Assembly: GCA_030427215.1 (NCBI GenBank)
Contig: JAUHXB010000108.1
Span: 1 to 5,250, forward strand
From: Alphaproteobacteria bacterium
GTDB lineage: Bacteria; Pseudomonadota; Alphaproteobacteria; Micavibrionales; UBA1664
DNA length: 5,250 nt
Direction of reading: 5' to 3'
Positions 1-4,974 of this stretch are shown in pieces. Made by a program: the position numbers and the translations under genes. Each line of letters starts with the position of its first letter. Positions within the stretch are counted from its first letter, which is position 1. The notes under the pieces are model-generated. The model worked only from the letters and a program-made list of their open reading frames with translations, did no database searches and was not told the DNA's origin.

Positions 1-1
1 G

Positions 2-1012
2 GATTCAAAATTAGAAGAGGCTTTAAAAACAATTGCTTCGCAAAATTCAGACAGCAAGGCGATTACAACAAAACGTGCCGCGAAAAATGGCGATATTGTC
101 GTGATTGATTTTGATGGTTCCGTTGATGGAGAGAAAAAAGACGGAATGGCGGGCGAAAAATTCAATCTTGAGCTGGGCGGTGGCCAATTCATACCTGGGT
201 TCGAAGAACAATTGGTTGGTAAGAAAGCCGGCGATGATGTCACAGTCAATGTCACATTCCCCGAAAATTATGGTTCTGCTGAACTTGCTGGGAAAGAAGC
301 CGTGTTTGAATGCCATATACATGAAATCCATGAAAAAGTTGATTCTAAAATCAATGATGATTTGGCGAAAAAATTGGGTATGGATGACCTTGAGGCATTA
401 AAGAAAATCTTGCGGGAACAAATGCAGGGCGAATACGCACAATTTACACGCATGAAGCTCAAACGCGATTTACTGGATCAATTGGATGCAGGGCATAAAT
501 TCGAATTGCCATCCATGATGTTGGATCAAGAATACGAAATGATCATCAAACAAATGGAACAAGAGCGTCATCAACAAATGCACGCTGAAGGCAAAGATCA
601 TGATTGTAACGAATCACAAATTTCTGATGAAGAAAAAGAAGAATTAAAAGAAATAGCAGAGCGTCGTGTTAAGCTTGGCTTGGTTCTATCGGAAATTGGT
701 TCATCCAATAAAATCACGGTTGAGCAAGCGGATTTACAAAAGGCCGTCATGGCAGAGGCACAAAAATACCCTGGTCAAGAAGCGCAAGTGTTTGAATTCT
801 ACCAAAAGAATAAGCAGGCTTTGGATTCTCTACGCGCCCCAATTTTTGAGGAAAAAGTTGTTGATTACATCATTGAATTGGCCGATGTCACAGAAAAGAA
901 AGTCTCATTGGAAGAGCTAACCGCCGATGATGATGAGGTTCCAGCAAAGCCAAAAAAGAAGGCAGCAGCTAAAAAAGCGCCCGCCAAGAAAAAAGAGACC
1001 GCTAAAAAATAA
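2..1012 (+). CDS. tig: Trigger factor (peptidyl-prolyl isomerase chaperone), 5'-truncated by window edge
   Basis: Ribosome-associated chaperone that binds nascent chains at the exit tunnel and carries an FKBP-type prolyl isomerase domain; cytoplasmic. The reading frame is open from base 2, giving 336 visible residues. By comparison with the roughly 430-residue family, about the first 120-130 residues are missing, including the ribosome-docking N-terminal domain. Visible residues 27-110 are the FKBP-like domain: NGDIVVIDFDG, then FIPGFEEQLVGKKAGD near 63-78, FPENYGSAELAGK near 86-98, and HIHEI near 105-109. Residues from about 110 to 305 are the helical substrate-binding C-terminal domain. The last 23 residues (314-336) are almost only Lys, Ala and Pro, a tail style I associate with alphaproteobacterial trigger factors. 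The GTG at base 101 is internal to the PPIase domain and not a start. The gene is followed by a hairpin and not by clpP or clpX, its common neighbours. Identity is near certain. Confidence 0.95.
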   Translation, partial: DSKLEEALKTIASQNSDSKAITTKRAAKNGDIVVIDFDGSVDGEKKDGMAGEKFNLELGGGQFIPGFEEQLVGKKAGDDVTVNVTFPENYGSAELAGKEAVFECHIHEIHEKVDSKINDDLAKKLGMDDLEALKKILREQMQGEYAQFTRMKLKRDLLDQLDAGHKFELPSMMLDQEYEMIIKQMEQERHQQMHAEGKDHDCNESQISDEEKEELKEIAERRVKLGLVLSEIGSSNKITVEQADLQKAVMAEAQKYPGQEAQVFEFYQKNKQALDSLRAPIFEEKVVDYIIELADVTEKKVSLEELTADDDEVPAKPKKKAAAKKAPAKKKETAKK

Positions 1013-1016
1013 ATTT

Positions 1017-1082
1017 AAGTCGTCTAAGTTTAGATCACCAGGTCTAAGTCATTGATTTTATTCATGACGACTTAGACGACTT
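1017..1082. terminator. Large hairpin after tig, probable (bidirectional) terminator
   Basis: A perfect 13-bp inverted repeat, AAGTCGTCTAAGT at 1017-1029 and its complement at 1070-1082, begins four bases after the tig stop. A smaller stem lies inside it (1030-1036 with 1041-1047, loop ACCA, one G-T pair). On the plus strand it is followed only by a loose T-rich stretch (TTAGTTTTA). Read on the minus strand it is followed by AAATTTATTTTTTAG, a better U-tract. It could therefore stop read-through from the convergent rhodanese transcript as well as end tig. The structure is seen directly; terminator activity is inferred. Confidence 0.6.
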
Positions 1083-1136
1083 TAGTTTTAGAGGGTTATC
1101 CAATCAAATGGTTTTATGGTGCTTACTCACTAGAAC

Positions 1137-1156
1137 TATAGGACAATTATCCTATA
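1137..1156 (-). repeat. Short 7-bp hairpin just past the rhodanese stop
   Basis: TATAGGA (1137-1143) and TCCTATA (1150-1156) form a perfect 7-bp stem with the six-base loop CAATTA. It begins seven bases beyond the stop codon of the minus-strand rhodanese gene, where a terminator would be expected. There is no T-run on the minus-strand distal side, so it is at best a weak or Rho-assisted 3' end, or it may stabilise the mRNA end. Confidence 0.35.
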
Positions 1157-1163
1157 ACGTCAA

Positions 1164-1484
1164 TCAGATTATTGGAAGACCGGCATCCGCCCATGCGGTG
1201 ATGCCGCCTTCTAAATTCAAGATTTCATTGTTGACCTCTGGAATGGTCATTACATACTCGCATACGCGGCCTGACCGACCTCCACTTTTACATTGGAAAA
1301 TAATTGTTTTATCCGCGGGGAATGTCAGGTGGTGAAAGACACCGTCGATAACACTCATCGGAATTGAGGTTGCATAAGGAATATGGCTTTCGTGAAATTC
1401 ATCTGGCTCACGAACATCGATGATAATCGCGCTCCCATTTTCAATGAGAGAAAGCGCGTCTTTTGAAATAATTGTTTTTATCAT
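1164..1484 (-). CDS. Single-domain rhodanese-like sulfurtransferase
   Basis: 106-residue protein made of one rhodanese domain, the size of GlpE/PspE-type proteins; such enzymes carry sulfur as a cysteine persulfide between donors and thiophilic acceptors. Landmarks: DVREPDEF at 23-30 (the family's DVRE motif), HIPYATSIP at 34-42 (the H-I-P-A-x-x-I-P motif), the active-site loop CKSGGRS at 65-71 with catalytic Cys65 and Arg70, and LEGGITAW at 91-98 near the C-terminus. The active-site Cys is present, so it should be catalytically competent. No signal peptide is visible, which suggests a cytoplasmic location. The ATG at 1484-1482 gives the full domain and no upstream in-frame start is evident. 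There is no Shine-Dalgarno; the leader carries a 9-base tandem repeat. The gene is convergent with tig and oriented with the unknown pair upstream. The physiological acceptor cannot be read from the sequence. Confidence 0.87.
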   Translation of the reverse strand: MIKTIISKDALSLIENGSAIIIDVREPDEFHESHIPYATSIPMSVIDGVFHHLTFPADKTIIFQCKSGGRSGRVCEYVMTIPEVNNEILNLEGGITAWADAGLPII

Positions 1485-1496
1485 GGGAAAGATTTT

Positions 1497-1523
1497 AACA
1501 CGAAGCTCACTAAGATCACTAAG
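1497..1523. repeat. Three tandem 9-base units in the rhodanese leader
   Basis: Reading the plus strand, AACACGAAG, CTCACTAAG and ATCACTAAG follow one another without gaps. All share the pattern xxCACxAAG; the second and third differ only at the first base. On the mRNA sense strand this is CTTAGTGAT, CTTAGTGAG, CTTCGTGTT, ending 12 bases before the rhodanese ATG. Function unknown. Confidence 0.6.
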
Positions 1524-1537
1524 TTTTTATAATTAAC

Positions 1538-1639
1538 GTCATCACCTGAATTGCGAATAGCAATTCTAAGGTGATCCCGAGATTATTATTAAGATTCTAG
1601 GTTCCCTTAGAATTTGATAAATCAAATTCAGGGAATGAC
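1538..1639. repeat. Palindromic element: two related hairpins head to head
   Basis: The element starts with GTCATCACCTGAATT and ends with the inverted form of GTCATTCCCTGAATT (13 of 15 matching). Each half is itself a hairpin. The first, 1541-1575, has ATCACCTGAATTGC pairing with GCAATTC-TA-AGGTGAT around a GAATA loop. The second, 1602-1635, has TTCCCT-TA-GAATTTGAT pairing with ATCAAATTCAGGGAA around AA. When one half is reverse-complemented, both share the order CCTGAATT, loop, AATTCTAAGG, including the same unpaired TA. It therefore looks like two copies of one palindromic unit in inverted orientation, with a 26-base spacer (1576-1601). It fills the gap between the 175-codon gene and the rhodanese gene. 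It could be a dispersed intergenic repeat or MITE-like element. No ORF lies inside it. Confidence 0.65.
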
Positions 1640-1653
1640 AAACATGCAATAAA

Positions 1654-2181
1654 TTAACAATTATATCTTAGTTTTGACGACCGGCCCCATGGTTTGCGCG
1701 TAACGGTCATATCGATTTCCAAGTCAGCGTCAACATGTGGATAATTACTGAGAAAAACAATATCTGCAAAATTTTGGCGCGTAAAAGATAATAAATCATC
1801 TCTATCATAAACTCCCGCTATATCAGGTGACATTGCCTCATCAATAGACATTTTTTCCCGTACAAATTCCGAATTGGCCATATTTAAAAATAACATCGAA
1901 TTTGGTTTACCTATGATGGGAACACGCCGCACCCATAATTCATTATCACGATCACCATTCCGTTCTGGCGTTTTACGAACTGCATCAAACCTAAATAGTC
2001 CATATCTTAAAAAATCAAACCATGCGGTTTTCCCTGCATTTGGATCAGCCTCCGCGCCAATCACATAGGGGGTGATTGTATCCATTGGAATTTCAAGCTT
2101 CCGACCCTCGGCAACGGCGTTATACATCAAACTCATACGGCATGATGTGCCGATTATTTTGGAATTTGAGTTATTATTCAT
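1654..2181 (-). CDS. Hypothetical protein, 175 aa, second gene of a coupled pair
   Basis: I do not recognise this family. The protein begins with an Asn/Ser-rich stretch (residues 2-7) and has no signal peptide or membrane segment. It appears soluble and mixed alpha/beta, with many charged residues (for example RKTPERNGDRDNELWVRR at 69-86) and several aromatics around FDFLRYGLFRFD at 55-66. Two cysteines are seen, Cys14 and the final residue Cys175. ADPNAGKT at 45-52 superficially recalls a P-loop but lacks the leading Gly and has no evident Walker B partner, so nucleotide binding is not supported. The ATG overlaps the stop of the upstream gene as ATGA, and no Shine-Dalgarno is present; translation is probably coupled to that gene. 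The pair presumably acts together, possibly as partners in a complex, but this rests only on the overlap. The long open frame, the overlap and the protein-like composition make it a real gene. Confidence 0.8.
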   Translation of the reverse strand: MNNNSNSKIIGTSCRMSLMYNAVAEGRKLEIPMDTITPYVIGAEADPNAGKTAWFDFLRYGLFRFDAVRKTPERNGDRDNELWVRRVPIIGKPNSMLFLNMANSEFVREKMSIDEAMSPDIAGVYDRDDLLSFTRQNFADIVFLSNYPHVDADLEIDMTVTRKPWGRSSKLRYNC

Positions 2182-2741
2182 TTTAGTCTTGGCAGGAAAG
2201 AGCCTGAGAAGTTTCTTGATTGTTCTTTTTGAAAAAACTTTGCTAACTGAGGCAATGATTTAATCGCATCTGTAATACCACCCCACATAAGTTCAATGGA
2301 TTTATCAATAGGTTTTGCATCTAAAAACTCAAATAACCTCTGCTTTTCCTCTGAATTCGCCATGAAAGGCATTGTAAAGGTACAATCATCTTCATAAGCT
2401 CCACCTTCAATAATAATTTTTATACCTAGTTTTCTCGCTTCATCCATTAATGGTTTTACTAAATATTGCGATCCACAGCTGTTTTCGTAGACGTATACAG
2501 CGTCAACACCAGTCTCAATATTTCTATGAAGAAAATTAAGTTTATCTATGTGTTGCTGAATAATACTTTCTGGTCTTCCAGAAATTGATTTGTCTACAAA
2601 AACAGCAATTCCGTCATAAGAGACGCTTACACGCTGTTCGTTTAATGCGAAACCATCACCAAAGTCAAGATGTTCATTAGGTGACATATTTTTTTCATCC
2701 ATTGAAAAAATAACTTTTATTTCAGTACCGTTAACTATCAT
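2178..2741 (-). CDS. Hypothetical protein, 187 aa, first gene of a coupled pair
   Basis: Family not recognised. The N-terminal half alternates short strand-like stretches (TEIKVIF, RVSVSY, IAVFVD). Residues 78-114 look like a strand-helix-strand unit: GVDAVYVYENSCG, a helix around PLMDEARKLG, then IKIIIEGG. A Rossmann-like or other alpha/beta fold is therefore plausible but unproven. Cys89 and Cys120 are the only cysteines; EDD at 117-119 and the Gly-rich turns are possible functional spots. The C-terminus is a basic/amphipathic helix followed by a short basic tail. No signal peptide or transmembrane helix. The start at 2741 is supported by a promoter whose predicted start point falls on this ATG; Met14 or Met19 are fallback starts. 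No Shine-Dalgarno. Its stop overlaps the next gene's start by four bases. Sampled blocks are clearly AT-rich (20/60 and 18/60 G+C at 2281-2340 and 2401-2460), lower than in parts of uup and ispA, which hints at different ancestry. Confidence 0.8.
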   Translation of the reverse strand: MIVNGTEIKVIFSMDEKNMSPNEHLDFGDGFALNEQRVSVSYDGIAVFVDKSISGRPESIIQQHIDKLNFLHRNIETGVDAVYVYENSCGSQYLVKPLMDEARKLGIKIIIEGGAYEDDCTFTMPFMANSEEKQRLFEFLDAKPIDKSIELMWGGITDAIKSLPQLAKFFQKEQSRNFSGSFLPRLK

Positions 2742-2747
2742 AAGAAT

Positions 2748-2776
2748 AATTTAATCGAATACAGATTCTATGTCAA
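2748..2776 (-). promoter_or_regulatory. Sigma70-type promoter for the unknown gene pair, probably leaderless
   Basis: On the minus strand TTGACA (2776-2771, a perfect -35) is followed by a 17-base spacer and TAAATT (2753-2748, four of six against TATAAT). Only six bases separate the -10 from the ATG at 2741, so the expected transcription start is at or next to the A of the start codon. That fits the missing Shine-Dalgarno. Promoter function is inferred from the match and spacing only. Confidence 0.55.
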
Positions 2777-2802
2777 ATCTATTATTTGTGAAATAAAGAT
2801 TT
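2775..2802 (-). terminator. AT-rich hairpin abutting the uup stop codon, possible weak terminator or attenuator
   Basis: AAATCT and TTATTT (2775-2780 and 2782-2787, with one unpaired A between) pair with AAATAA and AGATTT (2791-2802) around a GTG loop. This gives 12 pairs, only two of them G-C. The stem starts directly after the uup TAG. Its distal arm shares two bases with the -35 element of the next promoter, and no T-run follows. Weak intrinsic termination, a processing site or an operator are all possible. Confidence 0.4.
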
Positions 2803-4632
2803 CTATCCCGTCTTTTCTTCCAATTCTAACAGCTCAAACTCTTTGTTTTCTTTTTCGCGTTTTTTACGATCAAGTTTTTCGGCCGATTTATTAAACGCCT
2901 TTGGATCGCGAGAATAAAAATCAGGATCAGCCAATTGATCTGATAAATCTTTAATTTCACTTTCTAATTTTTCAATTTCTTTTGGAAGATTTTCAAGCGC
3001 ATACTTGTCTTTGAAGGTTATCTTAGCTGGTTTTTCTTCTGTTTTTATTGGCTCTACATAAGCTTGTTTAGGTTTTTCACTCTCAGTGACGAGTTGAGCT
3101 TTCTTCTTCTCTGTCTTTTTCTTGAACTCAAGATAATCACTGTACCCGCCAATTACATTTTCAATATGCCCGTCTCCTTCAAACGCCAAAATCTGTGTCA
3201 CGGTTTGATCCAAAAAATCACGGTCGTGCGACACGATAAATAATGTCCCATCATAATTGGCGATGATTTCTTCCAACATTTCCATCGTTTCCATGTCCAG
3301 ATCATTTGTCGGTTCATCAAGGACGAGAATATGCCCCGGATCGGCCAGAATTTTCGCAAGCATCAGGCGGTTTTTTTGCCCCCCTGATAATGTCGCAACC
3401 TTGTCTTCTGCGCGACCAGGATCGAATAAAAATTGTTTAAGATATCCACGCACGTGGCGCATTTTCCCCATCACCTCAATATGATCACCACCATCAGGAA
3501 GCAAATTTCCAATGAGCGTTTTTTCAGGGTTTAAGTCACCTCGTTTTTGATCAAAATAACTGACATTAATATTTTTCGCCAATTTCACCGTGCCTTTATC
3601 AGGGTCTTCCAACCCCAACATTAATTTGAGGAATGTTGATTTCCCTGCGCCATTTTTTCCTAAAATCCCAATACGGTCTTTACGCAAAACACGGAAATTG
3701 AAATGATCCAAAATCACCTTATCATCATAAGATTTACAGACCTGTTTGAATTCACAAATCACCTTTGAGGACATTTCCGTTGAAATTTGGGGTAATTCAA
3801 TTTTGCGGGTCACACGGCGAAATGCTGATTGATCCTTTTTCAATTGATCACGCATCGCCCGAACCTTTGCCACGCGGGCAACATTGCGTTTCACGCGAGC
3901 CTTAACCCCCCTATTCGCCCATTCCATTTCATGTTCGACTTGTTTTGATCGGTTGTGAAGCTCTCGACGTTCCTGTTCGATCAAATCATTCGACCATGGT
4001 TCAAAATGCTTAAATCCACTTGGGGAAATTCTGATCCGCCCGCGATCTAGCCAAAACACGCGGTTCGATACGTTTTCGAGGAATTTTTTATCATGGGAAA
4101 CAATCAATAAGGCCCCGCGCCACCCTTTCAGGAAATCTTCCAACCATTCAATCACATCCAAATCAAGATGGTTTGTCGGCTCGTCCAATAACAAAATATC
4201 AGGTTCATGCACCAACGCACGAGAAAGCGCCGCGCGGCGTAATTGTCCCCCAGACAGCAAAGTCATTTCGGCATGTTTATCAAGGTGAAGCGGTTCACAC
4301 ACCATATCCACCCGATATTCATAGAGCATTTTTTCCTCTTCGGTATCGGCTTCAACCCCCGCAAACACATAATCAAAAACGGTTTGATTGGCTTGTGGGA
4401 CGATGTCTTGTTGTAAATACCCTATCGACACGCCCGCCAATTGCCATCGCTCCCCCTTATCCAGCTGAATTTTATCGGTGATGATATTCATCAGGGTAGA
4501 TTTACCCGCACCATTACGCCCAACCAAGGATATGCGCTCCCCGTCTTTAATATGAAAGGTTAGCTCTTCGAATATAGGTTTACCGTTAAATGCAATGGCG
4601 GCGTCTTGGACGGAAAGGAGTAAATCTGACAT
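2803..4632 (-). CDS. uup: ABC-F family ATPase, Uup-like
   Basis: Soluble twin-cassette ATPase of the ABC-F group (no membrane domain), 609 residues. Cassette 1: Walker A GRNGAGKST at 38-46, signature LSGGQ at 126-130, Walker B ILLLDEPTNHLD at 146-157 with catalytic Glu151, H-switch SHD at 179-181. The linker holds WANRGVKARVKRNVARV (238-254), matching the Uup-style W-x-x-x-G-x-K-A-R-x-x-R-N motif. Cassette 2: GKNGAGKST at 325-333, LSGGQ at 415-419, LVLDEPTNDLD at 436-446 with Glu440, SHD at 468-470. After a charged, Lys/Glu-rich linker (about 503-540), residues 541-609 form the coiled-coil C-terminal domain that in Uup binds DNA. Uup is linked in the literature to transposon precise excision, replication-intermediate handling and ribosome function. 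All ATPase motifs are intact in both cassettes. The gene is divergent from xseB and lies upstream of the unknown pair on the same strand. No Shine-Dalgarno precedes its ATG. An EttA or other ABC-F assignment is less likely given the C-terminal coiled coil. Confidence 0.88.
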   Translation of the reverse strand: MSDLLLSVQDAAIAFNGKPIFEELTFHIKDGERISLVGRNGAGKSTLMNIITDKIQLDKGERWQLAGVSIGYLQQDIVPQANQTVFDYVFAGVEADTEEEKMLYEYRVDMVCEPLHLDKHAEMTLLSGGQLRRAALSRALVHEPDILLLDEPTNHLDLDVIEWLEDFLKGWRGALLIVSHDKKFLENVSNRVFWLDRGRIRISPSGFKHFEPWSNDLIEQERRELHNRSKQVEHEMEWANRGVKARVKRNVARVAKVRAMRDQLKKDQSAFRRVTRKIELPQISTEMSSKVICEFKQVCKSYDDKVILDHFNFRVLRKDRIGILGKNGAGKSTFLKLMLGLEDPDKGTVKLAKNINVSYFDQKRGDLNPEKTLIGNLLPDGGDHIEVMGKMRHVRGYLKQFLFDPGRAEDKVATLSGGQKNRLMLAKILADPGHILVLDEPTNDLDMETMEMLEEIIANYDGTLFIVSHDRDFLDQTVTQILAFEGDGHIENVIGGYSDYLEFKKKTEKKKAQLVTESEKPKQAYVEPIKTEEKPAKITFKDKYALENLPKEIEKLESEIKDLSDQLADPDFYSRDPKAFNKSAEKLDRKKREKENKEFELLELEEKTG

Positions 4633-4644
4633 GGATTGCGTTTT

Positions 4645-4650
4645 ATCATA
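4645..4650 (-). promoter_or_regulatory. Possible -10 element for uup
   Basis: TATGAT on the minus strand (five of six to TATAAT) lies 12 bases before the uup ATG, within the AT-rich 73-base divergent gap. No convincing -35 is found at 16-18 bases. If used, the leader would be about six bases, again too short for a Shine-Dalgarno. Confidence 0.3.
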
Positions 4651-4674
4651 TTTATAAGCAAGATTACTATTTAT

Positions 4675-4689
4675 ATTTCTTTAAGAAAT
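4675..4689. promoter_or_regulatory. 15-base palindrome in the uup/xseB divergent gap
   Basis: ATTTCTT (4675-4681) and AAGAAAT (4683-4689) are perfect inverted arms around a single T. The position between two divergent starts suits an operator. The sequence is AT-rich enough to occur by chance, so this is only a candidate. Confidence 0.25.
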
Positions 4690-4705
4690 CATGTATCCTT
4701 GTTTC

Positions 4706-4948
4706 ATGACAGAGACTGCAATTGATAAAATGACGTTTGAAGATGCGATGGTGGAATTGGAAACCATTGTCCGTAATTTGGAAACAGGCCAAACAAAGTT
4801 GGATGATTCTATAAAATCATATGAACGCGGCGTTGCATTGAAAAAACATTGTGAAAAACGCCTGAACGATGCGCGTTTAAAAATTGAAAAAATTACATTG
4901 GATCAAGATGGAAAACCAACAGGGTTAGAGCCATTTGATCCCGAATAA
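4706..4948 (+). CDS. xseB: Exodeoxyribonuclease VII small subunit
   Basis: 80-residue small subunit of exonuclease VII. It binds the XseA large subunit in several copies to form the single-strand-specific nuclease that trims DNA to short oligonucleotides. The family core is clear: MTFEDAMVELETIVRNLETG near 9-28, then LDDSIKSYERGVALKKHCEKRL near 32-53, forming the two-helix hairpin, and a C-terminal DARLKIEKI strand/helix with an acidic end. Length matches the usual 70-85 residues. I chose the ATG at 4706 and not the in-frame ATG at 4691, because the extra MYPCF would be atypical; neither has a good ribosome binding site. A TATCCT (4694-4699) lies six bases before the chosen ATG and could be a -10, but the -35 is poor. 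It is followed after 26 bases by ispA in the same direction, a common operon order. Confidence 0.95.
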   Translation: MTETAIDKMTFEDAMVELETIVRNLETGQTKLDDSIKSYERGVALKKHCEKRLNDARLKIEKITLDQDGKPTGLEPFDPE

Positions 4949-4974
4949 TATATAAAAAAAGAAAGATAAAAAAA

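Noticed and set aside
47..331. Minus-strand open frame opposite tig
   Set aside because: Antisense to the trigger factor PPIase domain, whose residues are clearly conserved.
1108..1335. 75-codon plus-strand open frame starting before the rhodanese 3' end
   Set aside because: Mostly antisense to the rhodanese domain, with no family resemblance and no ribosome binding site.
1497..1639. CRISPR array in the repeat-rich gap
   Set aside because: The repeats are a 9-base gapless tandem and a single inverted pair; there are no regularly spaced direct repeats with unique spacers and no cas genes.
1538..1639. Insertion sequence ends or transposon remnant
   Set aside because: No transposase fragment, and no clear target-site duplication could be identified outside the GTCAT/ATGAC ends, so only a palindromic repeat is claimed.
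2026..2049. Possible Walker A P-loop (ADPNAGKT) in the 175-residue protein
   Set aside because: The first Gly of GxxxxGK[ST] is replaced by Ala and no Walker B-like hydrophobic-Asp motif or NTPase fold pattern follows.
2072..2263. Plus-strand open frame across the junction of the two unknown genes
   Set aside because: Hydrophobic-looking, but antisense to the ATGA-coupled pair and without initiation signals.
4173..4481. 102-codon plus-strand open frame inside uup
   Set aside because: Fully antisense to the first ABC cassette, which has intact motifs; a shadow frame.
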